Notes under the pieces: generated by a model
Told to the model about the DNA's origin: nothing
Seen by the model: only the letters and a program-made list of their open reading frames with translations
The model's database searches: none
Part shown: piece by piece, positions 52,401 to 64,000 of the stretch
How the letters are laid out: the number at the start of each line of letters is the position of its first letter
Position numbering within the stretch: the first letter of the stretch is position 1
Assembly: GCA_029339195.1 (NCBI GenBank)
Contig: JAPTJF010000062.1
Location: 1-64,000, forward strand
From: Micractinium sp. NFX-FRZ
Taxonomy: Eukaryota > Chlorophyta > Trebouxiophyceae > Chlorellales > Chlorellaceae
Reading direction: 5' to 3'
Length of the DNA: 64,000 bases
Position numbers and translations under genes: made by a program

Positions 52401-55400
52401 TTGCCCTGCAAGCACAAGAAGGGAAGAGCAGCAAGCGGGTGGGGGGCGTCACAGCATGCACAGCAAAGGCCCTCCAATTGGTGAGGACAAGGCTGAAAGC
52501 CACCCATGCCCACGGGGCAGGGTAAGAGGGACAGTGCAGCAACATGCATCTGTGTGGGTGGGAAGCGCAAGGTGCGGCACGCCTGGATGAACGCCGCGGC
52601 AGCAGGTGCCAGCACACGGCTAGTTCAGGCACCAGCTGCTGCGCACCACCAGGATGGAGCCAGACAGCCCCAGCGCCTCGTCGCCGTACAGCAGCGCCTC
52701 CTTGTACTGCAGATGGTGGCGTATGGGGGGCAAGGGGCGGGTGGGGTGGGGGGCGCACTGGGTGTGTCCATGAGGCCCTGGGCAGCACAGCGACACCACG
52801 CCACACACTCTCCCATGGGCCATGCCTGTAGGAGTTATAACCTGTGCCACTCTCAGCTCCTCAACCCCACCCGGCCAGGACACCCCCTCACCTCGCTCAT
52901 CTCGTTGGCAGCGGCCATCAGCCTGGGCAGGGGCAACAGGGGCAGCGGGGGGCACAGTTGAGAAGCAGGGACGGGATGGGGAGAACCCCGGATTGGCATG
53001 CAGGAGCAAGAGCCGCTGAGTGGACGTCGGCTGAGCTGTGTGGTACGAGTCAGGCAGCGGGGCAGGCTGGGAAACACAGCAGGCAGACAGGCAGGCAGGC
53101 AGGCAGGCTCACGTCGTGGCCTGTGAGTGGGCGGTCGCGGCATCTGGCGCCAGCACCAGACGCTGGGCGCAGTACACAAGCCGGGCGGAGAGATAGTGCA
53201 AGCGCTGCGCTGCCGCCAGGTCTGTGATCTGTGGGCAGGGCCAGGGAGGTAAGGAGCGGACACTTCAGAGGGGCAGAAAGGCACAAGGACGCTCAGTTCC
53301 CAGCGCCGGATGGCGGCTGCCACGTTCCGGTTGCCCCCTGCCCGCGCCCCCCCCCTCCAGAATGAATGTTGGAATGGACGGATTGCTTGAGAACATGCAC
53401 AAGCCTGTCTCATTGCCCTCCTTGTGCCACACCGCCCCACCAACCAGCCCGGCCCACTTGCCGGCTTCATGGAGCCCCGCAGCAGCACGATGCTCACGCC
53501 GTAGACCAGCAGCACAATGAGCGCCCAGATGGCAAAGGGGGACCTGCAGCGTGGCGTGCAGGGACGTAAACAAGAGGCAGAGCTGAGGCACAGCCCCGCA
53601 CAGCGCTGGCCTGCATCGGGGCACCGGGTAGTCCCACCCAGTCTTGTGCCGCAGCCATGCCATGCCACCCCAACCCTCTCAAACTCTCCAAGTCCCCAGC
53701 CCTGTGCCACTACGACGCACATGAGGATGTAGCTCTCTGCGCTGTTGTTCACCAGCTTGCGGCGCTGGCTGTTGAACTTGAACTTGCCGACGCTCTTCCC
53801 GGCTGCCGCGTCGCCGCCCTCCTCGCCCTGCTGCTGCGCCTGTGGGCGGGGCAGAGGCGAGCAGGCAAGGGGGACCGTGAAGGGAGGACCAAAGCAAGCA
53901 GCGGTCCTGATGGCCCTGATCTGTGAGTGAGCAGAAGTAAGGGAAGAAGGGGTGCGATCGCCCCCAGAAACCTCTGCCAGCCAAACCGACCTGGCGCAGC
54001 CACGCATCATCCCCGTCGTCTGCATCATCATCGTCCTCCTCATCCTCATCCAGGCGCAGCTTGATCTCCTTGCTGGCCAGCTGCATCACCACTGGCCGGG
54101 GCAGCACCTGGGTAGCGGGGTGTAACAGATGCAGGGGCAAGGGGGAGGGAGGGACGTGGCGGTAGGTGACGGTGGCGGGGTGGGGTGCCCGTCAACAGCG
54201 GCAGGTGCTGTGTGCCGGCTCACAAGGCACCAGGGAGCCGTGTATCAGGCCTCAGAGCCGCCGCAGCAGCAACCGCAACCCACCACGAAGACGTTGAAGG
54301 TGCGGACGCGCACGCGGCTGACCAGGCTGAGCAGGATGTACAGAACCAGGCAGCAGAGCGGTACAAAGCTGCAGGTGGGAGGGCAGGGCCAGGGGGTGGG
54401 TAGGTGTGAAGGGGGCTGTGTGCAGTCCAGCCTGCTGCAGTGGGCAAAGCCCAGCGGCGGGAGAGGTTCCACGCAGATGAGCAGAGGGGGCAGAATGATG
54501 GGAGCAGGCTGCTCAGGCCAGCCTGGCACACTTACAAGCCCGCCTCGACTCCCATGAAAACCGCAATGAGCTGCAGGAGGGAGGACAGCACAGGGGCAGT
54601 TGGGAGGGGGCACAAATGTATCAACTTATTGCCTCAGAAGCCTGATCGGCATGCGGTGCAGTGTGCATTAGCGTGCACTGCCCACCCACCCAACCCGCCG
54701 CTCACATTGGTCTGCTGTTTCAGCCCCAGGTGCGCCCGGTCCTCTGCAGGATGGCAGGCACGCATGGATAAGTGAGTGTTCGTGCCAGTGCCAGCTGGAT
54801 GAGCGCCACATTCCAAGTGCAGCCTCACTCCTTAGCGCCTGCACCCTCAACCCCACACCTCACCCGACATCATCAGATTATCCATCAGCGCGTTGCTGAG
54901 CACGGCCTGGTTGGTGCGTACAAACTGGTACCTGATCAGGCCGGCCAAGCGCAGATGGTGGAAGCGGTCAGAGAATCGGGCAAGACGGGCCACGGGGAGG
55001 AGCGCGTGCAGGCGTGCAGGCAGCCACGCGGGGACATGAATCCTGGGTGGCGGGAGCAGATGCGTACTCTTCCCAAACGCGTTGCTGCCCAGGCTTTTGG
55101 CAGCTGCAAGCAAGGGTGGCCATGATGCCCCCCTTTTCTCCTGAACCCCCGCCCCTGCCCACTCACTCCGAGTAGTCAACCATGTGGTCCACAAACTCGG
55201 CTGCCGGCACCGCCACAAACCGTGCTGCCGTGGTGAAGCGGCGCGTCAGGTCCCACAGGCTCATGTTCTTGTGCCTGCAGCGGGGGATGTGGGCAGCCAG
55301 TGGCATATGTGGTGCACCGCAGCCGATTGCCATGCCGTTCTACGTGCCGGAAGAAGGATGTCAGCAGGCAGTGGGAGGAATCGGAGGAGGGAGCAGCAGC

Positions 55401-56776
55401 AACCAACCGGGGTGCAGCAGCTGCATTTTGATTGGCACACTCACTCGATGAAGGGCGTGTCCACCTGGACAAGGTGCTGTGTTGGCAGGATCTCCGACAT
55501 GAACAGAACCTTACGTGCCGGCACGACGGGCACCACCTGCAGCGGGGGGGTGGGGGGCAGGGGGTCAGGTGCAGAGTACGCAGGGCTTGGAAGCCTTGCC
55601 TTCAAGGCTCCTCCCGTGTGCTCCACAGGCACGCCCCCCTGGCCCCACCTGCTTCTTGGGATTTGTTCCAAAAAACACCGAGCGGATGCGGTCGTCCACG
55701 TCGTCCGCCTGCAAAGAAGTAAAGATGACTCAGATTCGTGTCGGAGAGCTGCCCAGGAAGCAACGAGGGCGGCAAAAAGCACAGGAGCCATGTGGACAGC
55801 ATGCACCCCTAGAGCGCCCCACGAAGCCTTCCCCTCGCCGCCCCTCGCCAACCTTGTCCAGCACCTGTAGGGAGTGCACGGGTGGGGGAGCAGGCGGGGC
55901 GGGGGCGTCTGCACGGGCGCATGAACGTGTGCGAAGCGCATGTTCGTCTGCAGAGGCACGAGCAACAAGCATGCCGTCGCCCACCACACCAGGCCCAGCA
56001 CGTACAAATGGCGTGTATTGTTCGGCCAGATCTTGGGCCCAGGTGCTATCTGCAAGGGGTGGTGCGCATGGGAGATTCAGTGGCGCTCAGGTAGGGTGGT
56101 GCCCAGCAGATGCTCGGCAAGCGGCTCATGGCGTGCACATGCTGTACTGCTAGAACTGCTCCTCATCCCCCGCTGCAGGCAGACGCACTGTAGCTGTAGT
56201 AGCTGAAGGGGTTGCTGGTGTCTTGGGCGCTCATTTTTACTCGGGAGCTGTAGAGCAGCTTCTGCACCTGTGTGGCAGCCTCGCCTGCGGTGGGTGGGAG
56301 CAGGGCAGGGCAGGCAGGACGCAGTGTCAAGGCAGCTGCCTGGAGCACTGTGTGGGACGAGCTTCTCATGCAGCCGCAGTGCATGTGCAAGCTCCTCGTG
56401 CTGGCACAGTGCATACTCTGGCCCAGCTACAGTGCCCATTGACCACCGCCGCCACAGCTGGGGGGCTCACCACTGTAGATGGTGTTGCTGAGGAAGCTGT
56501 TGTAGGACTGGACGTTCTGGTAGGAGACCGCGAAAAACGCGACGTGTAGCGCCACCATGGCTGCCACCATGACGGCAGACCACCTGCCCAGGGGTGGAAG
56601 GGGGGCGGTGTAGGGGGCAGGAAGGGAATGCAAGGGGGGCCGCACAGAGCAGTGGGGGGGAGGGAGGGGCAGATGGAATGCCAGCAGACCACAAGCCCAG
56701 CTCCTCGCACCAGTGCAGCGCGTTGATGACCACGCGGGCCTTGGGCGAGTTGAGCATGCGGTTGAGCTTCTTGAAC
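49466..56776 (-). other. Membrane and C-terminal portion of the large gene: exon map
   Basis: Exons 27-56: 56693-56776, 56471-56583, 56189-56284, 56006-56049, 55853-55864, 55649-55708, 55445-55536, 55167-55274, 54864-54931, 54706-54743, 54536-54570, 54284-54368, 53991-54107, 53721-53839, 53462-53543, 53113-53228, 52892-52922, 52647-52706, 52372-52405, 52136-52182, 51931-51965, 51656-51767, 51322-51430, 51050-51099, 50859-50910, 50402-50635, 50106-50199, 49934-49963, 49697-49763, 49466-49507. Many exons are under 60 bases, and 55853-55864 is a 12-base microexon. The Ala/Lys/Glu-rich exon 52 is a probable coiled coil. The small exons were placed by frame and donor/acceptor fit, so single boundaries could be off. 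Confidence 0.78.
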
Positions 56777-59700
56777 CTGCAGGGGAGGGGGAGTTGGGAA
56801 AAGAAGCAGGGGTGGGGTAAACCGAAATATGGGTTGCCAACCCTTGCGCTGGTGCAAGCAGGTCCAAAGCTTTAGGTTGATAAACAGCAACCCCTAACCA
56901 CCCACCGCTTGGCGCGCCGGAAGTCGCCGCCCTCGCCACCAGCGCTCTGCAGAGGGGGTGAAAGAGCAGGCGGGTGTATTGTTAGTGCGGTGGGTTCACT
57001 TTGTCCTGGCCGTGAGTAGTGCACCTAAGCGACCCTACAAGCCCTCCTAGTGCACCGCAGCATCTGAAGCAATGTCAATCATCCCCAGCCCTCTCATCCA
57101 CCTCCTGACGCCCCCCTCACCTCGCTGGCCCCTCCGATGGAGGTGCCGTCCCCCACCGAGGTGCCGTCCTCCTTCTCGGAGGCTGACGCCTCGCTGGCGG
57201 CCTTCTTCACCTGTCCACCGCCGGTCACGGCCTGGATCCTGGCAGGGGCAAGTGGGGACAGCAGAACATGCGCTGATCACAGCTCGCCAGGGTGGCGCAG
57301 GAGGTGGAGGGCACCCTCTCAATTGTGTCGGCGGGCACACGGCAGCTGCTGTGCACTTGCCCCTGCTACTCCGGTGCACACGGCGCCTCCGCAACCCACT
57401 GCTTGCCAGCAACTGCTTTTCTGTGCACACGCCCTCGCCGTCCGTACACACGCTGCCTTCCCCTCTCACTGCTTGTCATCATCGTCCTCGCCGGCTGCAG
57501 AGGGCTCGCTCTCGCTCTCCGAAGCCTTAGCTGCCCGCATGGCGCTGGCGGCCAGAACCTGCACCAGGCTTGGCCGCCGTGCCGCTGCTGGCTGCACCGC
57601 CTGGACTGTCACCCGCACAGACCACCTGTGGCGGGATGCGAGTGGTAGAAGCACATGAGGATGAGGGGCGCGGTGGGGCTCGTGCTTGGCGGCACGCAGG
57701 AGAACGGCGGCAGATTGCGGGCAGGAGCTACTGCATGCTGGATTGAGATGGAATGATGCGCCCACAGCAACACCCCCCCCACGCCTCACCGCACCTGCTG
57801 CCATCACCGTGCCGGTCGGCGCCCTGCACATGCACAGCCAGCGTGCTGCCGTCGGCGTGACGCCCCTCCATGTTCTGCAGGCGGGACCGGGGAGGAAGAG
57901 GTCGGGGAAGAAAGATGCCTCAGCCGCGCAGCGCGTGGTCTGGAGGGGGTTAGATGGACGCAAGCATTACTATCCCATACCATCCTCTCAGGTGGGCAGC
58001 AGCCCCCTATGAACCATCTTTCTGACCCCTCGCCCACCTGCTTCTCGGACACCGACGCATCGGCGGTGTGCTTGAGCTGGGAGCGCTTGATGCCCAGGAA
58101 GTCCTCGCAGCGCGCGCTGTGCGGCAGGTGGTAGTCTGCAGAGGGAGACGAACAGGCACACCAGGTGAGAGCGGCAGGCATGCAGACGCAGACCTTGAGG
58201 ACGGCAGGCAGAAGCTGGGGCCAGCACCCAGCATGGTCTGCTGTGCTCCTGCCATCCCCACCAGCCGCACCGTTGTTCCCCGCTGCAATCAGGGCCCCCA
58301 CACCCGCCCTCCTGCCCACCCTCACCCAGGGGCCGTAGCAGCGACAGGACGGGCTTGTTCTTCACCGACTCGCGGCTGTGGCCCAGCAGCAGGCAGGACT
58401 CGCTGTCCATGGACTTGATCTGCAGGGGGGCGAGAGGGGCAAGAAGAAGCAGAGGAGATGGCGCTCACAGCAGAAGGCTACAGACAGAGAGGGCGGTTTG
58501 TAGTACAGGGGATGGCGCCATGTGCCCGTTGTGCGACCCGCTGCTGCGCTGCGCCCAGCTGGCGTGCGGTGCGGTGCCCACGCGCGGCACACCTTGAGCG
58601 CTGAGTCCACCTCGATGATGGCATCCAGCAGCTCCTCACGCCACAGCTCAACCACCTGCAGGCCGCCCTCTGCAACACAGTAGAAAGCAGGAAGCACGCA
58701 TAGGGGGGAGGCAGGCCAGCTGGGGTGGGGCAGCTTGTAGTGCGGCACGCGCCAGTTGGCGCTGCATCCACGCCTGGCTTGCTTAGCATCATAGCAATGC
58801 CACTACAATGAGCCGCAACCACCCGTTCCCCCACTCACCCACTGCAGCGTCCGCCTGGGTCAGGAAGCCCTCCTGCATACAGGATTGGTCCAGCAGAGAG
58901 TGAAGCGGGCCCGGCAGCCGCCATGTGCTGTGGAAGCCAACACGAGCGCAGGGCTAGCATCTGCAGCCTCGTTTATCCCGCCGCTCTCACAGCCCCTCCC
59001 CTCCCCACTCTATGCTCACATCAATCAGCTCCGCCACGTCGACCTCGGTCTCGGTGATGGCATGGATCACCAGCCTGCAGGCCAGAAAAAAAAGCATGGG
59101 TTATTGAGGCCGACCACATCAGGATTGTAGAGAAGCAACACGCAACGAGTTCCACATCATGAGCGTGTGAAGACGGACCAGAGCCTCCTGCCTGCACCAG
59201 ACAGCTGGCCTGCCCCCGGCAGAAGTGGGTGCCCGCTCACCTGCTGGCCACGGTGCCAGAGGATCCCAGCGCCATGCGGGCTCGCAGGCCCATCACGTTG
59301 GCGTCGGGGAGCACGCCCACGCGGAAGGAGGCCTTGGAGCCGGTGCCTGCAGGTCAGGCATGCAAGTGTGGGGGCAGCGCTGGGATGGTAGCACCCGCCG
59401 ACATAGACCACAGCCGCGGGCAGCAGTGGACTGTTCCAGGTGTGAGCTGAGAGCAGTAAGGAAATGAACGCAGATGGATCCTTGCTACAGAGCACACAAC
59501 AGCAGGGGCCGCCAGCTGACCCCTCCTCCTGTGCTTCAGTCTTCCACGCCCGCCCCGCCTGCTCTTCACCTGCGGCAGAGGTGCTGCAGACCGACATCTT
59601 GTGGATGAGCTGCGCCTCGGAGGGCCAGGGGCTCTGGTGGTCTGCCGGCTTCAGCAGGTCGGGCAGCAGCTCAGACAGGTTCTGCGGGCGGCACGCAGTG

Positions 59701-62700
59701 TGAGTACGTGTGAGTTGGCAGAGGGAGGCCTGCCCACCTGGGCCGTGCACGGATCTTGCACCATTCAGCCCTGGAGCAGCCCATACAATGTCATAGCTTC
59801 GGCACATCAGCCGCTCCATTCCACTCTGAACACAAATGAGTCGCCATCCCTCCCGATAACCTCCCCCCCAGCAAGGCATTGACCTCACCTTCTTCACCAG
59901 CTCCTGCGCGTCCTGGCCAAACACGTGTGTCAGCACCGCCGGGTCCGACTTGAAGGTGAGGATGCGGCCGTCGCCGCGCACCAGCAGCTGCATGCGCTTG
60001 GCGCCGTCCATCATGTCCTGCAGCCCAGGGAGGGAAGCAGCAGGGGAGGAAGGCTGGGTGAGGAGGCACTTGTGGTGGTGAGAGTGGACCTGCAGGCAGG
60101 GCGGTCTCCGTGCAGGAGGGGTCTGCAGCCGGCTACCGGCGCTCAGCTGAGCAGATTCGGCACTTGCCTTGACGTCGCCACCGCCCCAGGCATCGGCCGG
60201 CGCAATGGCCTGCTTGGTGACTGCAGCAGGGAGCAGGACCAGTGCGGCTCAACGAGGGCGTGCACCCAGGCATGCAAAACCTCCTGCTTCCGTGTGTGTA
60301 GGTGTACAACTCTACACCCCTAAAACTGACACTCAGCACTGCTGTGAAGGCGCCTCTGTGCCCGCCCAGCTGCACCCCACATGCCCAGCCCACCCCGCCT
60401 TGCCTGTGGCGGTGAGCAGCCGTGTCTTGCCCACCAGGCAGGGCTCCACGGTCAGCTGCACCGGCACCTCCTTGGAGTTGTGCCCTTGCAGCAGCACGGT
60501 GCGCCCGGTGCGGCAGCTGGTGGGTGCCTGTGCAAGGGACAAGGCCTGAGGTGTAGTTAGCATTAGCAGACCACTATGGAGGCACTGCAACACTTCACGG
60601 TGCATGACGGCTGCCGCTGGCTTTAGAAAAAGGCCTCAAAAAACACTGCCTGCCACTCGTGTGGGACTGCCAGCATGCAGGCGGCGCCCCAGCTCGGCCA
60701 CCCACCATGGCGTTGCCTTCGATGTTCTTGGCAGCGGTCTGCAGCCAGCGCAGGTGCATGCGCGCAGAGGCGCCCTTCAGCAGGTCATGCAGCGTGCGCT
60801 TCTTCTCGACGAGCGAACCTGGGCAGGGAGTGGGGGAGGCACATGAAGGCGGGTGAGGGATGCAGGGGTGCAAGGGCGTGCTAGCTTTCCAGAGAGCTGG
60901 GCGGTGGCGCTGCCGGAGGCACACGCAACCAGGGGGCGGTGAGAACAGCAGAGCCGAGCAATACGGGTGTACCGCACGGCGAGGCCAGGGCAACAGCGGC
61001 GGCGCCCGTGCAGGTTGTGCCCCACCGCAAGACAGTGCGTGCCTGCCGCCTGCCCGGACCCCGCATCCCACTGCCTCTGCTCCTCTCACCCGTCTCAAAT
61101 CCAAGAAGCTGCTCAAAGCTGCTGTTGCAGTAAACGATGCTGCCCAGCGTATTGATGGACACCAGGCCCAGGCCTGCCACTTTCTCGTCCAGCAGAAACT
61201 TGAGCGTGCTGCAGCAAAGTGGATAAGGTAGGGCAGCAGTGTGAGAATGATGGGATGTGTCTCAGGGACAGAGCAGGAAGGTGATAATGTGGGGTTGGAC
61301 AGAGAGGCAGAGAAGCGTGAGCGCACCTGAACTTCCCCAGCAATGCTGCCAAGCATCGGCAGTCCCACCCAGAGTTCCCTGCCTGCTCTCCACCTCCACC
61401 CTTGAGACGCAGTCTCCGCCAAACAGCGCACCCTCACTCACACTGTGCGCATGTTGGCGGTGCCGGAGAAGGCCGCCTCGCCCGACACCTGCATTGCGGC
61501 GCCAAACTTGTGGCGCACCCGGACGGTGAAGGTGTGCACCACCTTCCCCAGCTCCTCTAGCTTGAACTCCCACTGCAACAGTGGAGCGTGGGAAAGTGGT
61601 TGCAGCAGGGTTCGGTCCGAGGGCGGTACACCTCATTGCCACCTTATACAGCCAGAGGATCACCGGCATGTGTGGCGCCGCTCGCATGCCCGCCTCGGGC
61701 CACCCTCCTGTGGCACCCTCAACCTTTGCACAGCCCTTCGACGATTCCTGACCTCCCAACTTCCGCCCTGCTTGCCTTCTTGAGCGTGTCCGCCACCACT
61801 GCAAAGTTGGTGCTGACCGAGTCGTCGGTGCCGATGATCGAGATGGGCTGGCCCACTAGATCCACGTGGCGCCAGCCAAACAGGTCACTGAACCCGCGGT
61901 CCACGCCCACCACCTGGCCAGAGGGGCCCACCCAGAGGCAGGCCTCGTTGGCGGCCTCCCTGATGGGGCGCATGATGCCCTGCGGTGGGAGCGCGGGCGG
62001 GGGAAGGCCGGCCACAGTAGGTTAAGAGGCAAGGCAAGCAGGCAGCACCAGCAGGGCAGCAGCACCGGAAGACGGCAGCAGCATCGCAGAACGGCACAGC
62101 AACAGGGCGCGCCAGCAGGGCGCGCCAGCAGGGCGGCGGGCACGGGCAGCAGCGGGGCGGCAACACAGCGCAGCAGCAGCAGGCCGCAGCGGCCCACCAT
62201 GAAGGACTTGATGTCGCCCTGCTTCACTTCCTTGAGAGAAATCATGAGGGGGAAGCTGTGGCCCTGCACATAGAGCAGGCGGCGCAAGACAGAAGAAAGC
62301 TCAAGATCTGCTGGTTGCGTGCTGTTGTAGCACTGTCCACAGGTTTCAGAAGGAAGATTTACGAATTCGGAAGCCAGCGCCCCCCGCTCCCAGCTGACCT
62401 CCCCAGCAGCGGCTCCACTCACCTCCTTGTGAAGCCCCACCACGGCGCGCGTCTGGTTCATCATCGTGCACTTGCCTGCAGGCAGAGTACGTGGGCTCGA
62501 GGCAAAGGGAAGTAAGGACACGGTAAAAGCTCTCAAGGCGCAAGTTGGGCGGCACCGCACAGTGTACCAGAGATGCAGGATCAGCAAAGCACAGCACGGC
62601 GTGAGGGACTCTCATTCCTGGGCATCCACCCCAGCCGCCAACCCTCACCCGTCTTCTTGTAGCGCTGCATGTACTGGTTGTGATGCGAGCTGGCAGGCGG

Positions 62701-64000
62701 GCCCATCAGCACGTTCACGTTCTTGCCCTGCAGCTCGCTCATGGTGTAGCCATACCTGCCAGCGGGGCGAGGTGCAAAAGCCAGGCCAGGGCACATTCGA
62801 GTCGGCAGTGTTCAGGCACACTGGCCGAAAACTGGACCATGCACAGAGGAGCAGCTGGGTTACTGCTGGCGGCATGCAGGGCTAGGTGTGTCGGGCCCCC
62901 TTACATTTCGGAGATGGCGCGGTTGCAGAACTGGATGACACTGCAGTGGCCAAAGGAACACACGCATCATGAGGCGCTTAGCTGAATGATTGACAGCATC
63001 AAGCAAACAACAAGCTTGCCTTCCGAACCTGCGCTGCCGTGCTCTGCCTGCACTCGCTTGAGCCACGCAGCACATCCTCAACCACCCGCACCCACCCCGC
63101 ATCGTTTGTCACCACGATGGCATCGCTGCTGTCGTCCACCATCTGGTTCAGCGAGCGCTCCTCGTCGTCCCCCGCACCCTCAGTGCTGCAAATAGCAGCA
63201 GAGGGGACAGGGCTTCCGAGAGTACTGTAGGTGAGCATTAAGTGCCGCCGCACTGACCATCCAACAGTTACTTGCATTGACTCAGCGCAGCGCAGCACAA
63301 TCATGGCAGGTTTGCAAGCACCAAAGTGGCAGCGAGCGGCGGGGCGACCCAGCAGACGCACCCCTCGGCACCGGCGCCGCCAGGCCCGCTGTCACGAGCC
63401 GTCTCCTGGCTCTCCTGGTCCAGCCGGTCTGCCTCGGTGTAGTACCGCTGCGCCGCCCACGGGTTGCTGCGCACATCCTGCGGGAGGCAGGGGGGCGAGA
63501 CGGGGCAGGGAGAGGCAGAGAGGAAGCAGTGACAGAAAGGAAAACTCTGAGCGCGGACGGATGCTCTGGGGTGCCTGGCGCAGCAGCCGTGAAACTTGTA
63601 CCCAAGCCACTGGCCAGGCCACCTGCAGCCTGCTCACCTCCAGGAAGCGGCCGTAGGCCCGCAGCAGCTTGGTTGACGACGGGTACTGCAGGAGGGGGCG
63701 GGGCGGCCAGCAGCAGTGTGAGGGCAAAGTGCGGCGGCATCAGTGCGAGGTCAGGCTGCCGCCGCTCAGCGCCATCCCCCCGCATGGCCAAGTCACACAT
63801 GCAGGGTCAACCATCCTGGCATCAGTCCTGCACGCGCGGAGCTCCGTGCACCAAGCCCACCTTGTCCAGCACCTGCAGAATGGTGCAGGGCGAGGGAGGA
63901 TGACCAACGGCAGACGGCGTGGTGCACAGAGCATGGATGCATGGGCGAAGTTCAATGCATAGGCGAAGGAGGACCATCGAGAGCAGCCAACGTGGGGCCG
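49466..64000 (-). CDS. Large PAS-domain transmembrane protein, tiny macrocysts (TmcB/C) type, 3' part
   Basis: At least 56 exons splice in frame to about 1545 residues plus stop; the gene continues past 64000, so N-terminus and promoter are not visible. It opens with VLDK/YPSSTKLLRAYGRFLE/DVRSNPWAAQRYYTEADRLDQ, the conserved lead-in of TmcB-like proteins annotated across green algae. Then come several PAS-like domains, an acidic segment (LDEDEEDDDDADDGDDAW), four predicted membrane segments (WSAVMVAAMVALHVAFFAV; VPLCCLVLYILLSLVS; FAIWALIVLLVYGVSIVLL; VIQILAVAAMVVIM) and a hydrophilic end (ITFGQNTVNPTSI). PAS domains sense ligands, redox or light; a membrane sensory or signalling role is inferred. 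No kinase or cyclase domain is seen in this part. Introns are mostly 100-250 bases; five need GC donors. Confidence 0.88.
56906..63872 (-). other. PAS-rich portion of the large gene: exon map
   Basis: Exons 1-26 in view: 63861-63872, 63638-63685, 63362-63477, 63096-63185, 62905-62940, 62649-62755, 62423-62475, 62198-62263, 61776-61979, 61442-61572, 61090-61208, 60706-60818, 60404-60527, 60168-60220, 59889-60017, 59570-59681, 59241-59346, 59020-59074, 58839-58872, 58593-58669, 58326-58419, 58038-58135, 57795-57874, 57470-57625, 57121-57238, 56906-56946. The best PAS match is exons 4-8: DAIVVTNDAGVIQFCN, YGYTMSELQGKNVNVLM, HNQYMQRYKKTG, FPLMISLKEV. Weaker PAS-like units start at ACLWVGPSGQVVGVDRGFSD and GLVSINTLGSIVYCNSSFEQ, and at MQLLVRGDGRILTFKS. 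Confidence 0.85.
62090..62165 (-). repeat. Short GC-rich tandem repeat in an intron of the PAS gene
   Basis: Copies of GGGCGCGCCAGCA and related CAGCAGGGCG units occupy the intron between exons 8 and 9. No coding role is seen. Confidence 0.7.

Noticed and set aside
52372..52660. Donor TG/GTGCCT after the ...VVRSSW segment of the PAS gene
   Set aside because: It gives the wrong phase for the next exon. The GTGCGC donor at 52646 keeps the frame into GKEHEDLWFGTG.

Overview
This window is nuclear DNA from a GC-rich unicellular green alga, most likely a trebouxiophyte of the Chlorella type. That placement is inferred from several things together: very high GC, genes split into many short exons by introns of roughly 100-400 bp, strong GTGAGN/GTGGGN donors and CTGCAG-type acceptors, TGTAA-type poly(A) signals, replication-type histone genes ending in a stem-loop, and plant/algal proteins such as zeaxanthin epoxidase. 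Thirteen protein-coding genes were reconstructed by splicing in frame (140 introns). The reading frame stays open across every junction.

Layout: a MYND zinc-finger gene (1192-2598, +); mitochondrial succinate dehydrogenase iron-sulfur subunit (3294-7013, +); a divergent intronless H2A/H2B pair (7326-8409); an ACSF2-type acyl-CoA synthetase with 19 exons (9202-16045, -); an F-box/PP2-like gene (16396-18543, -); a metallothionein-like gene (19409-20147, +); a second MYND gene paralogous to the first (20560-23705, -); a secreted expansin/barwin-like double-psi beta-barrel protein (25149-27430, -); three chymotrypsin-fold serine protease genes, the first divergent from the other two (28671-38122); an SDS22/PPP1R7-type leucine-rich-repeat gene (38711-41316, -), head to head with zeaxanthin epoxidase carrying a C-terminal FHA domain (41579-48006, +); and the 3' 14.5 kb of a very large PAS/transmembrane gene with 56 exons in view (49466 to beyond 64000, -).

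The genes form no single pathway. Local groupings are the histone pair, the protease cluster (three secreted paralogues sharing intron positions) and the two MYND paralogues.

The main observations are these. (1) The H2B gene contains a 29-base exact match to the Illumina P5 flow-cell adapter, so its N-terminal tail is an assembly artefact. (2) Introns in at least five genes carry decayed partial copies of the exon next to them, splice site included; at least eleven cases are visible, one very recent. (3) Nine of 140 introns need GC rather than GT donors. (4) A third histone-type 3' stem-loop stands alone downstream of H2B. (5) The proteases have Arg or Asn where trypsin has Asp189. (6) Intron tandem repeats keep the same orientation relative to transcription.
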